From: JBBQVO01 sp038211505
Lineage (GTDB): Bacteria > Chloroflexota > Dehalococcoidia > DSTF01 > JACRBR01
Assembly (NCBI GenBank): GCA_038211505.1
Contig: JBBQVO010000033.1
Span: 1-23,220 of the forward strand
Length of the DNA stretch: 23,220 bases
Reading direction: 5' to 3'
Positions within the stretch are counted from its first letter, which is position 1; each line of letters starts with the position of its first letter. The translations under genes and the position numbers were made by a program. Below, in pieces: positions 6,671 to 13,963 of this stretch. The notes beneath the pieces are model-generated. The model ran no database searches. It was not told where the DNA came from and was given only the letters and a program-made list of their open reading frames with translations.

Positions 6671-7414
6671 CTACGGCGCCGTCGCCATCTTGATCGCCTG
6701 CGTCTCCGCCAGCCCGATGACGAGATCGGGGTCCCCGGGCGTCTCGATGTCGCCGGAATATCGCAGGATCACCTGTCCCGCGTAGTGCCCCTGCGACCAC
6801 GTCATCTCCAGCGATCGCCCGCCCGAGATGCGGTATCGCGTGAAGTTCGACTTCTCGCCGATCGTTCGTGCCGTCACCGCCTCGACGCTCACCGCTGCGG
6901 GATAGTCCGCCATCGTGATACCCGCCGATGCATCGACGAAGCCCGCTGCGCCCGCCGGCGTCGCGAATGCGTAGACGATCGAACTGAGGCCAGTGCTCGG
7001 CTGCTCACGCGTATACAACGACGCCCAGGCACCGCGCAGGTCGGAGTTCTTAATGAACAGCGCCAGCTTCGGGATGCCGAGTTCCGCCGTGACGATGTCG
7101 TCCTTCTGCACAGGCTGCGCCGACCGCACCCGGAAACCGAACGGCAACTCGTTGTCGGCGAGCACCAGTTGCTTCAGCACGCCGAAGCGATCCAACGTCG
7201 ACTGTTCGGTCGCATCGGCGGTCGGCGCGGCGATCGCACTGCCAATCCCTTGCGTCGAAACGGGCGCGCCACCGGGCGTAGATGTCGGAGCCGCCGCGAC
7301 GCGGGACGATACGGGCGTAACTGTGACGCTGCCGCCCGATCCGCTCCCACACGCCGCAGCAAGCATCACAAGCACCGCGAACGTGCCAAGCAGGGAAGGT
7401 CGATGGATGATCAC
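6671..7414 (-). CDS. Lipoprotein of unknown function
   Basis: A 247-aa envelope protein. The signal peptide MIIHRPSLLGTFAVLVMLAA ends in a lipobox AAAC (Cys at about 22). A Ser/Thr/Pro/Gly/Ala linker follows (about 23-65), and then a globular domain of about 180 aa. I do not recognise the domain. Segments such as GAWASLYTREQPSTGLSSIVYAF and GRSLEMTWSQGHYAGQVILRY suggest a compact alpha/beta fold like those seen in lipid- or ligand-binding lipoproteins. The start is GTG at 7414 with GAGG about 5 nt upstream. It is divergent from the ABC transporter operon across a 128-nt shared upstream region, and is the likely first gene of the minus-strand run with rhodanese and HAD. Confidence 0.78.
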   Translation of the reverse strand: MIIHRPSLLGTFAVLVMLAAACGSGSGGSVTVTPVSSRVAAAPTSTPGGAPVSTQGIGSAIAAPTADATEQSTLDRFGVLKQLVLADNELPFGFRVRSAQPVQKDDIVTAELGIPKLALFIKNSDLRGAWASLYTREQPSTGLSSIVYAFATPAGAAGFVDASAGITMADYPAAVSVEAVTARTIGEKSNFTRYRISGGRSLEMTWSQGHYAGQVILRYSGDIETPGDPDLVIGLAETQAIKMATAP

Positions 7415-7542
7415 AGCGTCCTCGTCATCATGTGGCCATCCTACCCGCGTCGTTGGGACGCGGCAATCCGCCTCGTGCCCTGCTCTGATTCTCTACGCTC
7501 GATAGCCCTGCTATCCTGCATCGGCGATTCAGCCGTCACGAT

Positions 7543-8553
7543 TTGAATCTAACTCCCGCCCCTATATCCGCCGAACTTTCGGCCGCCGCGCCCCCCGCAG
7601 CGGCGATTGACGTGCGCGACCTCCACTACGCCTACGGTGAGCGGCGCGCGCTCGACGGCCTGACGCTCTTCGTGCCGGCCGGATCGATCTTCGGACTTCT
7701 CGGGCCCAACGGCTCCGGGAAGAGCACGTTGCTCTCGACGCTAATCGGCCGGCGCATCGCCGACAGCGGCGCGATCACGGTCCTCGGCGAGCCGCTGACG
7801 CCGAAGCTGCGTTCGCGCATCGGGATTGTGTTTCAGGAGCCATCGCTCGACGCCAGCATGACGGTGCACGAGACGATGCAGCTGCAGGGCCGCATGTTTG
7901 GCATGCCACGCGCCGAGATCGCGCGGCAAGCAGCGATGCTCCTCGAACGCGTCAGCCTTGGCGACCGCGCGTCCTCGCTCACGGCGACGCTCTCCGGCGG
8001 CATGAAGCGGCGGCTTGAACTCGCGCGCGCGCTGCTCACGTCGCCCGAGTTGATCCTGCTCGACGAGCCGACGCTGGCGCTCGATCCCGACTCGCGCCAG
8101 CGTCTCTGGCACCACCTGCTCGAAGCGAATGCCGGCGGCGTCACGTTGCTGCTGGCGACGAACGACGTCCACGAGGCGGAGCGCTACTGTCACGAAGTCG
8201 CGCTCATCGATCACGGGCGCGTCGTCGCCCAGGGCGCGCCGTCCGAACTGAAGCGCGACCTGCGACGCGAGGCCGTGCGCGTCGAATGGAAGCACGATGC
8301 GGCAGCCGAAGCCGCCATCATCGAAACGTGGCCAGGCGTCGGACAGGTGCGCCTATCGGGCCGCAGGACGCATGTCACGGTCGATGGCGCCAGCCCGTTT
8401 CTCGCGCGCCTGTTCCAGGAGTCCGGCGATCGCATTCACGGCGTACAGATCGAGGAGTCGACGCTCGAGGACGTCTACTTCCAGCTCGTCGGCCGCGGCA
8501 TCGGCGCCGGGCGCTATGACGTCGATGAAACGATAGAAGGGGAGAGCGCATGA
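7543..8553 (+). CDS. ABC transporter ATP-binding protein, DrrA/ABC-2 type
   Basis: A 336-aa ATPase subunit powering the adjacent ABC-2 permease. Visible motifs are Walker A GPNGSGKST (54-62), Q-loop FQEPSLD (Q98), signature LSGGMKRR (150-157), and Walker B ILLDEP with catalytic E175. A D-loop ALDPD follows. The H-switch position reads ATNDVHEAE, with Asn207 in place of the usual His. A C-terminal extension of about 100 aa (240-336) is typical of drug- or lipid-export ATPases of this class. The start is uncertain: the frame opens with TTG at 7543 without a clear ribosome site, and no better in-frame start precedes the fold. The stop overlaps the permease start as ATGA, so the pair is translationally coupled. 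The substrate is unknown. Confidence 0.88.
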   Translation: MNLTPAPISAELSAAAPPAAAIDVRDLHYAYGERRALDGLTLFVPAGSIFGLLGPNGSGKSTLLSTLIGRRIADSGAITVLGEPLTPKLRSRIGIVFQEPSLDASMTVHETMQLQGRMFGMPRAEIARQAAMLLERVSLGDRASSLTATLSGGMKRRLELARALLTSPELILLDEPTLALDPDSRQRLWHHLLEANAGGVTLLLATNDVHEAERYCHEVALIDHGRVVAQGAPSELKRDLRREAVRVEWKHDAAAEAAIIETWPGVGQVRLSGRRTHVTVDGASPFLARLFQESGDRIHGVQIEESTLEDVYFQLVGRGIGAGRYDVDETIEGESA

Positions 8554-9329
8554 ACCAGATCGACGTTGTCGCAGCGCTCGTGATGCGAGATCTGAAGTCG
8601 TTCGCGCGGTCACGCTCGCAGCTCTACTCGTCGGTGCTGTTTCCCCTGATGCTACTGGCGATCCTCGGCACCGGCGTCAACGATGGCCTCGACCCCCGCA
8701 ACATCAAGGACTATGTGACATTCCTGACGCCGGGCATGATCGTGATGACGGCGCTGTTCTCGTCGACGTTCTCCAGCGCGACGTATTACCAGGACCGCGA
8801 CTCCGGCATGCTCAAGGTGCTCTTCGCGTCTCCGCACCCGCAACGTTTGATCCTGCTCGGCAAGACGCTGAGCGCCGTGATCATCGGCGCCGCGCAGGCG
8901 CTGCTCGTGCTCGGCATCGCCGCGGCCATTCCCGCCATCAACTTCAACTGGCAGTATGGCGTCCTCGGCAGCCTCGCGCTCAGCGTCTTCGCGATCGTGC
9001 TGCTGAACCTGCTGCTCTCCGGCATCGGCCTGCTGCTGGCGTCGAGGATCGGTTCGATGCAGGGCTTTCATCTCGTGATGAACATCGTGCTGTTTCCGTT
9101 CCTCTTCTTCTCCGGCGCGTTCTTCCCGCTCAACAACCTCCCGGAGTGGCTGAAGATCCTCGGCCGCATCAATCCGCTCTCGTACGGCGTTGACATGATG
9201 CACCTCGCGCTCTACGCAGATGGTTCTGACGGCTATTTCGGTCTGCCGATCGACTTCGCCGTCCTGACGATCCTCGCCGTCGCCGTCTTCTACCTCGGCA
9301 CCAGCCGCCATCTCAGCGCCGAGCGATGA
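8550..9329 (+). CDS. ABC-2 type transporter permease
   Basis: A 259-aa inner-membrane protein with about six hydrophobic segments, including LYSSVLFPLMLLAILGTG, YVTFLTPGMIVMTALFSSTF, TLSAVIIGAAQALLVLGIAAA, SLALSVFAIVLLNLLLSGIGLLLA and MNIVLFPFLFFSGAFFPL. The segment SGAFFPLNNLPEWLKILGRINPLSYGVD is the ABC-2 family signature region. A cytoplasmic N-terminal helix (VMRDLKSFARSRSQLYSS) precedes the first membrane segment, as usual. Together with the ATPase it forms an exporter of unknown substrate. The ATG overlaps the ATPase stop by 4 nt, with GGGGAG upstream. Its own stop overlaps the following lipoprotein start by 4 nt, making a three-gene operon. Confidence 0.92.
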   Translation: MNQIDVVAALVMRDLKSFARSRSQLYSSVLFPLMLLAILGTGVNDGLDPRNIKDYVTFLTPGMIVMTALFSSTFSSATYYQDRDSGMLKVLFASPHPQRLILLGKTLSAVIIGAAQALLVLGIAAAIPAINFNWQYGVLGSLALSVFAIVLLNLLLSGIGLLLASRIGSMQGFHLVMNIVLFPFLFFSGAFFPLNNLPEWLKILGRINPLSYGVDMMHLALYADGSDGYFGLPIDFAVLTILAVAVFYLGTSRHLSAER

Positions 9330-10384
9330 CAGACCCGCAACTGGATGATCCGTGGCCGCCGACTACCGCAACCTTGTCCGGATCGAGCCCCTCTCCGCAC
9401 CGGAGAGGGGTGGCCGGAGGCCGGGGAGCGGTAAGCCGCGTAATCGTGATCGCGGCGGCGCTGCTGGCGATGTTCGCCGCGATCGCGTGCGGCAAGACCG
9501 GCCCCAACTTCCCCAAGGTCGTCGAGCTCGGCGGCTGCGATATCTGTCCGACGATCATCAGCAGCGGCCTCGCCGTCGGCGACAATCGCGTCAGCATGAC
9601 GATCGCCGACAAGGACGGGAACCACATACTCGACGCGCAGATGCACGTCGCGTACTACAACCTCAACGACAACAAGACGAAGTTCCGCGACGAGACGGAG
9701 GCGCGCTTCATCCCCGTGCAGCTCTCGTACGTCGACGAGCAAGCCGGTGGCGAGACGTCGCCAGCCGGCACGGATGGCGTCTACGTCTCCTACGTCAACT
9801 TCGACAAGCCCGGTGACTGGGGCGTCGAGATCACGATCACCCGCGACGGCAAGCAGCTCAAGCCGTACCCATTCCGCTTCAACGTGCGCGACGCCAGCCT
9901 CGAGCCGGCGATCGGCGATCCGGCGCCGCCGTCGCGGCAACAGGTGCTCGCGAACGCCGGCAGCATCGAGGAGATCGACTCATCGTCGCCGCCGCGCGTC
10001 GCCATGCACCGGATGACCATCGCCGATGCGCTCACCAGCGGCAAACCGGCGGTTGTCGCCTTCGCCACGCCGGCGTTCTGCCGCACCCGCACCTGCGGCC
10101 CCGTGATGGATACGGTCATCGACCCGCTCGCCGCCAAGTACGGCGACCGGGTGAACTTCATCCACATCGAACCCTACGTGCTCGCCGACCTGCGCCAGGC
10201 GAACATGCAGAACCCCGTGCCCGCCGCCCGCGAATGGCGCCTCCAGAGCGAGCCGTGGGTGTTCGTCATCGGCCGCGACGGCAAGATCGCCGGCAAGTTC
10301 GAAGGCATCATGGCCGCCGACGAGGTCGATAGCGTCCTCGCCCTCACCCTCGATGCCACCGCCGCCGCCACCCCCGCGCCGTAG
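9326..10384 (+). CDS. Lipoprotein with Ig-like and thioredoxin-fold domains
   Basis: A 352-aa predicted envelope lipoprotein. A hydrophobic signal VIVIAAALLAMFAAIAC places the lipid-modified Cys at about residue 55. A beta-rich region follows (about 75-190), resembling FixH/YtkA-like Ig folds. The C-terminal 115 residues form a thioredoxin-like domain: KPAVVAFATPAFCRTRTC with C252 and C257 (a CxxxxC pair, not CxxC), then VNFIHIEPY, and a cis-Pro-like EPWVFVIGRDGKI. This suggests a redox or metal-handling role outside the membrane. The ATG at 9326 overlaps the permease stop as ATGA, which favours this start. It also puts about 35 unusual residues before the signal, encoded partly by a palindromic repeat (9388-9426). 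An internal GTG near 9446 is the alternative but leaves almost no basic n-region. Confidence 0.82.
   Translation: MTDPQLDDPWPPTTATLSGSSPSPHRRGVAGGRGAVSRVIVIAAALLAMFAAIACGKTGPNFPKVVELGGCDICPTIISSGLAVGDNRVSMTIADKDGNHILDAQMHVAYYNLNDNKTKFRDETEARFIPVQLSYVDEQAGGETSPAGTDGVYVSYVNFDKPGDWGVEITITRDGKQLKPYPFRFNVRDASLEPAIGDPAPPSRQQVLANAGSIEEIDSSSPPRVAMHRMTIADALTSGKPAVVAFATPAFCRTRTCGPVMDTVIDPLAAKYGDRVNFIHIEPYVLADLRQANMQNPVPAAREWRLQSEPWVFVIGRDGKIAGKFEGIMAADEVDSVLALTLDATAAATPAP
9388..9426 (+). repeat. Palindromic dispersed repeat, copy 3, inside a reading frame
   Basis: A perfect 10-bp stem CCCCTCTCCG/CGGAGAGGGG (9388-9397 and 9401-9410) with a 3-nt loop, followed by TGGCCGGAGGCCGGGG. The hairpin design and tail match copy 2 at 1440-1486, and a compensated base pair in the stem (C-G replaced by G-C at the loop end) indicates the pairing is conserved. 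It falls between the start codon and the signal peptide of the lipoprotein gene and encodes about PSPHRRGVAGGRG. Confidence 0.75.
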
Positions 10385-10444
10385 GTCGCCACTTGATCCT
10401 CAGCGGCGCAACCTCGGTGACCTCCACCCGCAACACGCCCATTC

Positions 10445-10474
10445 ATCCGTGAAATCCGCGATATCCGTGGTTTC
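10445..10474 (+). repeat. 30-bp dispersed repeat of three 9-mers, copy A
   Basis: ATCCGTGAA-ATCCGCGAT-ATCCGTGGT-TTC: three near-identical 9-bp units. It matches 27 of 30 positions with the copy at 20859-20888. It lies in the 209-nt gap (10385-10593) between the thioredoxin-like lipoprotein and the cupredoxin gene; nothing else is recognised in that gap. Confidence 0.75.
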
Positions 10475-10593
10475 CCCGCGTCCGAAGGTCGATCCACTAG
10501 CCTTAACGCCGAACGGTGGATAGCATATGTTGGCTTCGCGCCATGCCGGATCAGGGGAGCGCCGCCGGGCGCCGCATCGCAGCGTAGGTGAGC

Positions 10594-11577
10594 ATGGAGT
10601 ACGTACAGACCGTCCTGGTGCAGATCGCCGCCACGAAGCTCGACGAGGCTTCAGGACCGCAGGGTCTGCTCACCGAACTGGAGGCGCACCGCGACTTCGC
10701 CTCGGCGCAGCGCGGATTCCAGGGCATGCGCCTCACGCGCACGGCCAATCCTGAAGGCAACGTCCTCGTCGTCGTCGAGACCCGCTGGTCGAACAACAAC
10801 ACGATGGCCGACTATTCGACGCTGAAAAACAACGTCGCCGCGATCATCGAGAAGCACAGCGGCGAGACCGTTCCGGGCAGCCTGCAAGTGCACCGCATGG
10901 AAGCCGTCACGAGCGATCGAGGCGAGGCGTCGGCGCAGGTTTACGATCGACTATCGCTGGCGCTGCTGATCCCCGTCGGCGTTATGGCGTTCGCGCTGCT
11001 GGTGGTCTTCCTGCTGTCCCGCATCTACCTGACGCTCCCTGGCGATGCCGCGACGCCGCTCGCCGCCGGCATCGCCATCGGCGTGCTGCTGATCGCCTGG
11101 TACTTCTCCGCGAATCCGACGGCGCCGCGCTGGCAGCCCGTCGGTCTCGCCGGCCTCATCGCCGTCTTCCTTCTCGTAGTCGGCGGCTGGGCGTATTACT
11201 ACGATGACAACAATCACGAGGTCAAAGCGGCGCCAGAGCCCGTGAAGACAGCTTCCGCGGCGACGGGCTCGCCCGTGGCAGCCGGGGCGGCCGAGATCGT
11301 CATGGAGGACAACAAGTTCGTCGAGACGGCCATCACCGTCAAGTCCGGGGAGACGATCAAGATCACGAACAACGGCACGGCGATCCACAACGTGCACATC
11401 GGCCCGTTCACGGCGTCGTTCTGCAAGGCCGCCGGCCCCGATCCGTGCTCGAAGCCAGCGAACGTGCCCGGTGGCACGACCGCGTCGCTCGGCCCGGTGA
11501 CGCTCGCCGCGGGCACGTACGACTTCCAGTGCGACTTCCACCCCCTCGATATGCAGGGCAAGCTCACCGTTCAATAG
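10594..11577 (+). CDS. Membrane cupredoxin with N-terminal ABM-like domain
   Basis: A 327-aa protein in three parts. Residues 1 to about 110 look like a dimeric alpha/beta-barrel (antibiotic-biosynthesis-monooxygenase-like) domain: EYVQTVLVQIAATK, FQGMRLTRTANPEGNVLVVVETRW. Three hydrophobic segments follow (about 120-205: LALLIPVGVMAFALLVVFLL, LAAGIAIGVLLIAWYF, LAGLIAVFLLVVGGWAYYY). The C-terminal 90 residues are a cupredoxin with predicted type 1 copper ligands H265, C313, H316 and M320 (QCDFHPLDM). Topology would put the ABM-like part inside and the copper site outside. It is probably an electron carrier or copper handler. The ATG at 10594 was chosen; a GTG 6 nt upstream is equally possible. 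It follows the ABC/thioredoxin-like operon after 209 nt. Confidence 0.82.
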   Translation: MEYVQTVLVQIAATKLDEASGPQGLLTELEAHRDFASAQRGFQGMRLTRTANPEGNVLVVVETRWSNNNTMADYSTLKNNVAAIIEKHSGETVPGSLQVHRMEAVTSDRGEASAQVYDRLSLALLIPVGVMAFALLVVFLLSRIYLTLPGDAATPLAAGIAIGVLLIAWYFSANPTAPRWQPVGLAGLIAVFLLVVGGWAYYYDDNNHEVKAAPEPVKTASAATGSPVAAGAAEIVMEDNKFVETAITVKSGETIKITNNGTAIHNVHIGPFTASFCKAAGPDPCSKPANVPGGTTASLGPVTLAAGTYDFQCDFHPLDMQGKLTVQ

Positions 11578-11600
11578 ACCTCGTCAACCGAGATCAGGTT

Positions 11601-11631
11601 CGATGCGGCAGCGAAACGCGCTGCCGCATCG
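11601..11631 (+). terminator. Perfect 13-bp hairpin after the cupredoxin gene
   Basis: The arms CGATGCGGCAGCG (11601-11613) and CGCTGCCGCATCG (11619-11631) pair perfectly around a 5-nt loop AAACG, 24 nt past the cupredoxin stop. No T-run follows on either strand, so it is a terminator candidate of the U-less kind or an mRNA 3'-end stabiliser. Confidence 0.5.
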
Positions 11632-11677
11632 CCACGTCTCGGCCGATCGTGATGTCACACGCTACGATGCTGCCGAT

Positions 11678-12844
11678 ATGACCGAACCGCGCGGCGACTT
11701 CGACTCGATCACCCAGAACGACCCCCTCGTCGCCGCGCTGCGCCAACGTATCGCGGCCAATGGCCCGATCACCTTCCGCGACTTCATGGCGACCGTGCTG
11801 TACGACCAGCAGCACGGATACTACGCCACGCACACGCGCGCGATGAGCCGCGCCGGCGACTACGTCTCCAGCCCCGAAGTGCATTCAATCTTCGGCGCAC
11901 TCGTCGCTAAGCAGATCGCCGAGATGTGGGAACACATGTCGCGTCCGCCGTCGTTCGACATTGTCGAGCAGGGCGCCGGCACCGGCGCGCTCGCCCGGGA
12001 CATCATTCGTTGGGCACGCGGCCACGAGCCGGAGTTCGCCGCCGCCCTCCGTTACCGTATCGTCGAAACGATGCCGCGGGCTCAAGCCGAGCAAAAGCGC
12101 ACGCTCGCCGACATCGGCGGCGAGCACGGTGTTGTGTGGTGCGACGCGCTGCCCGCGGGCATCGCCGGCTGCGTGTTCTCGAATGAGCTGGTCGATGCGT
12201 TTCCGGTGCACCGCGTGGTGCGCCAAGGCGATGACCTCCGTGAGGTGTACGTCTCCTGCGACACGCACGGCCACTTCGTCGACGACCTCCGCCCTCTGTC
12301 GCCGCCCGCACTCCAACGCTACTTCGACGATCTCGGCATGATGCCCGGCGAAGGGTCATATGCCGAAATCAACCTCGACGCGATCGCCTGGATGCGCGCC
12401 GCCGCGTCGTCACTCTCCCGCGGCTACGTCCTCACGTTCGATTACGGCTACGAAGCCGCGAGCCTCTATGCGCCCTGGCGTCGCGACGGCACGCTGCTGT
12501 GCTTCTACCGCCAGACCGCCAGCAGCGATCCGTATCAGCGCATCGGAGAGCAAGACATGACATCGAGCGTTGACTTCACGACGCTTCGCCGCGAGGGCGA
12601 ATCAGCAGGATTGGCGACGATCGCCACGACCGACCAGGCGGAGTTCCTCGTGCGCATGGGCATCACCGAAGGCATCGCGTCGATCGCCGCCGAGCGCCCC
12701 GCCGAGATGGAGGAGTATTTCGCCCGCCGCAACGTCGTCATGGCCCTGATCGATCCCGCCCGCCTCGGCCGCGTCCGCGTGATGCTGCAGTCGAAGGGCG
12801 TTACTGCGGCGCCGCTACGCGGCTTCTCGGCGACTGCGACGTAG
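11678..12844 (+). CDS. SAM-dependent methyltransferase, MidA/NDUFAF7 family
   Basis: A 388-aa predicted protein-arginine methyltransferase-like enzyme. The N-terminal ITFRDFMATVLYDQQHGYYA and RAGDYVSSPEVHSIFGALVAKQI are the family's opening signature. The SAM-binding loop follows as IVEQGAGTGALARDI, then the diagnostic FSNELVDAFPVHRV, and later LTFDYGYEA. The mitochondrial homologue NDUFAF7 methylates an Arg of a complex I subunit; bacterial substrates are mostly unproven. The ATG at 11678 is chosen because the longer frame runs back into the hairpin at 11601-11631. No Shine-Dalgarno is visible, and a TACGAT lies 9 nt upstream, so leaderless translation is possible. It converges on the DinB-fold gene with a 2-nt gap. 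Confidence 0.9.
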   Translation: MTEPRGDFDSITQNDPLVAALRQRIAANGPITFRDFMATVLYDQQHGYYATHTRAMSRAGDYVSSPEVHSIFGALVAKQIAEMWEHMSRPPSFDIVEQGAGTGALARDIIRWARGHEPEFAAALRYRIVETMPRAQAEQKRTLADIGGEHGVVWCDALPAGIAGCVFSNELVDAFPVHRVVRQGDDLREVYVSCDTHGHFVDDLRPLSPPALQRYFDDLGMMPGEGSYAEINLDAIAWMRAAASSLSRGYVLTFDYGYEAASLYAPWRRDGTLLCFYRQTASSDPYQRIGEQDMTSSVDFTTLRREGESAGLATIATTDQAEFLVRMGITEGIASIAAERPAEMEEYFARRNVVMALIDPARLGRVRVMLQSKGVTAAPLRGFSATAT

Positions 12845-12846
12845 CA

Positions 12847-13338
12847 TTACGGGATCTGCGGCAGCCGGAAGTTCAGGTAGTCGAGGTCGCCGGGCGAGCA
12901 GTTCGCGAGCGATAGCACGACGGCGATTTCGGAACGGTGCTGCGTGCCGTGATTCACCACCTGCACGATCAGCTCGCCGACGGAGAGTTCGCCGTTCTCG
13001 CCCCAGCGTTGCCACCAACGTTCGCTGCGGTTCCAGCCGTCATCATCGAGCGCGGCGGCGAAGCTGCGCAGGTCATCGTGCGCTCGCGCGTATGCCGCAC
13101 GGGTTGAGTCGAACGTCGTCACAGCGTCCGTTGTCGTCGAGCGAATCACGTCATCGTCCAGGGGATGGCCGGTCCAGTTGCCGTGCCACCAGACCATCGT
13201 GCCGAGCATGTGCGCCAACTGACCGCGCAATCCGCCGAACTGCTCGTCCGAGAGGCCAGCCGCCGCATCGAGAATCCGCTCGTCCGCCCAAATGTTGAAA
13301 TCGATCAGCAAGCGTGATTGATCCGAGAGCGTCGTCAT
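12847..13338 (-). CDS. DinB-family four-helix protein (first of a tandem pair)
   Basis: A 163-aa DinB/YfiT-like four-helix bundle. The predicted metal ligands are H43 (QLAHMLGTMVWW), H130 and H134 (VVNHGTQHRSEIA), the standard DinB triad. Characteristic N-terminal FNIWADERILDAAAGLS and C-terminal PGDLDYLNF are present. Members include thiol-dependent S-transferases (bacillithiol, mycothiol or maleylpyruvate types) and many of unknown function. The ATG overlaps the upstream paralogue's stop as ATGA, so it is the second cistron of a coupled pair. It ends 2 nt from the convergent methyltransferase gene. The partner thiol or substrate cannot be read from the sequence. Confidence 0.9.
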   Translation of the reverse strand: MTTLSDQSRLLIDFNIWADERILDAAAGLSDEQFGGLRGQLAHMLGTMVWWHGNWTGHPLDDDVIRSTTTDAVTTFDSTRAAYARAHDDLRSFAAALDDDGWNRSERWWQRWGENGELSVGELIVQVVNHGTQHRSEIAVVLSLANCSPGDLDYLNFRLPQIP

Positions 13339-13829
13339 GGGTACGCCTCCGTCGCGAAATAGACGAAATCCATATCACCCGGCGACGCGTCGAACGTCGC
13401 CAGCAGCGCGCCCGATTCGGCGCGATGATGCGTGCCGTGATTCACAACTTGCGTCACCAGCTGCCAAAACGGCCGCGCCTGCGCGTCGCCCCTGCTGTTC
13501 TTGTACGCGACGACGCGCGCGAGATCATCCGCCGTCAGCGGCTCGACGTGCGCCGCCAGCGCATCGTCAGCGATGGCGAACGCCGCGCGAAGCTCGTCAA
13601 TCGACGACGTCTCAGGCGGCCGCCCCGACTCGCCTCGCCAGCGCGCAAGCCATGTCGTCTGCGCCGTGAGCAGATGCGTCATATTCGCGCGAATGCTGCC
13701 GAAGCTCGATGGCCCCGATCCGTCGAGTTGCGCCGGCGTGAGCCGGGCCGCGGCATCCAGCACCTTCCCGTTCGCCCAGCGGTTGTAGGCGACAAGCGCC
13801 CGCATCTGGTCAGCGATATCGATACTCAT
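13335..13829 (-). CDS. DinB-family four-helix protein (second of the tandem pair)
   Basis: A 164-aa paralogue of the following gene. It has YNRWANGKVLDAAARLTPAQLD, predicted metal ligands H52 (NMTHLLTAQTTWL), H131 and H135 (VVNHGTHHRAES), and the shared ending ASPGDMDFVYFATEAYP. Length and ligand spacing match its neighbour, consistent with tandem duplication and strong divergence. The start is uncertain. ATG at 13829 (MSIDIADQM) matches the family length, with GAGGAG 12 nt upstream; ATG at 13841 has the same purine run immediately adjacent; a GTG at 13922 would add 31 atypical residues. It is the first cistron of the pair and divergent from the ApbE operon across about 135 nt. Confidence 0.88.
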   Translation of the reverse strand: MSIDIADQMRALVAYNRWANGKVLDAAARLTPAQLDGSGPSSFGSIRANMTHLLTAQTTWLARWRGESGRPPETSSIDELRAAFAIADDALAAHVEPLTADDLARVVAYKNSRGDAQARPFWQLVTQVVNHGTHHRAESGALLATFDASPGDMDFVYFATEAYP

Positions 13830-13963
13830 TTCGGTGAACATCTCCTCACGTCTGAACCTGCGCATGGCGATCGTCGTCACGCTCACGGAGGCCGGCTCAT
13901 ACGAATAGCCGTTTCGAAACACCCGCCGTGCGCCGATTATGCGACTATATCGCAGAGGTGTAC

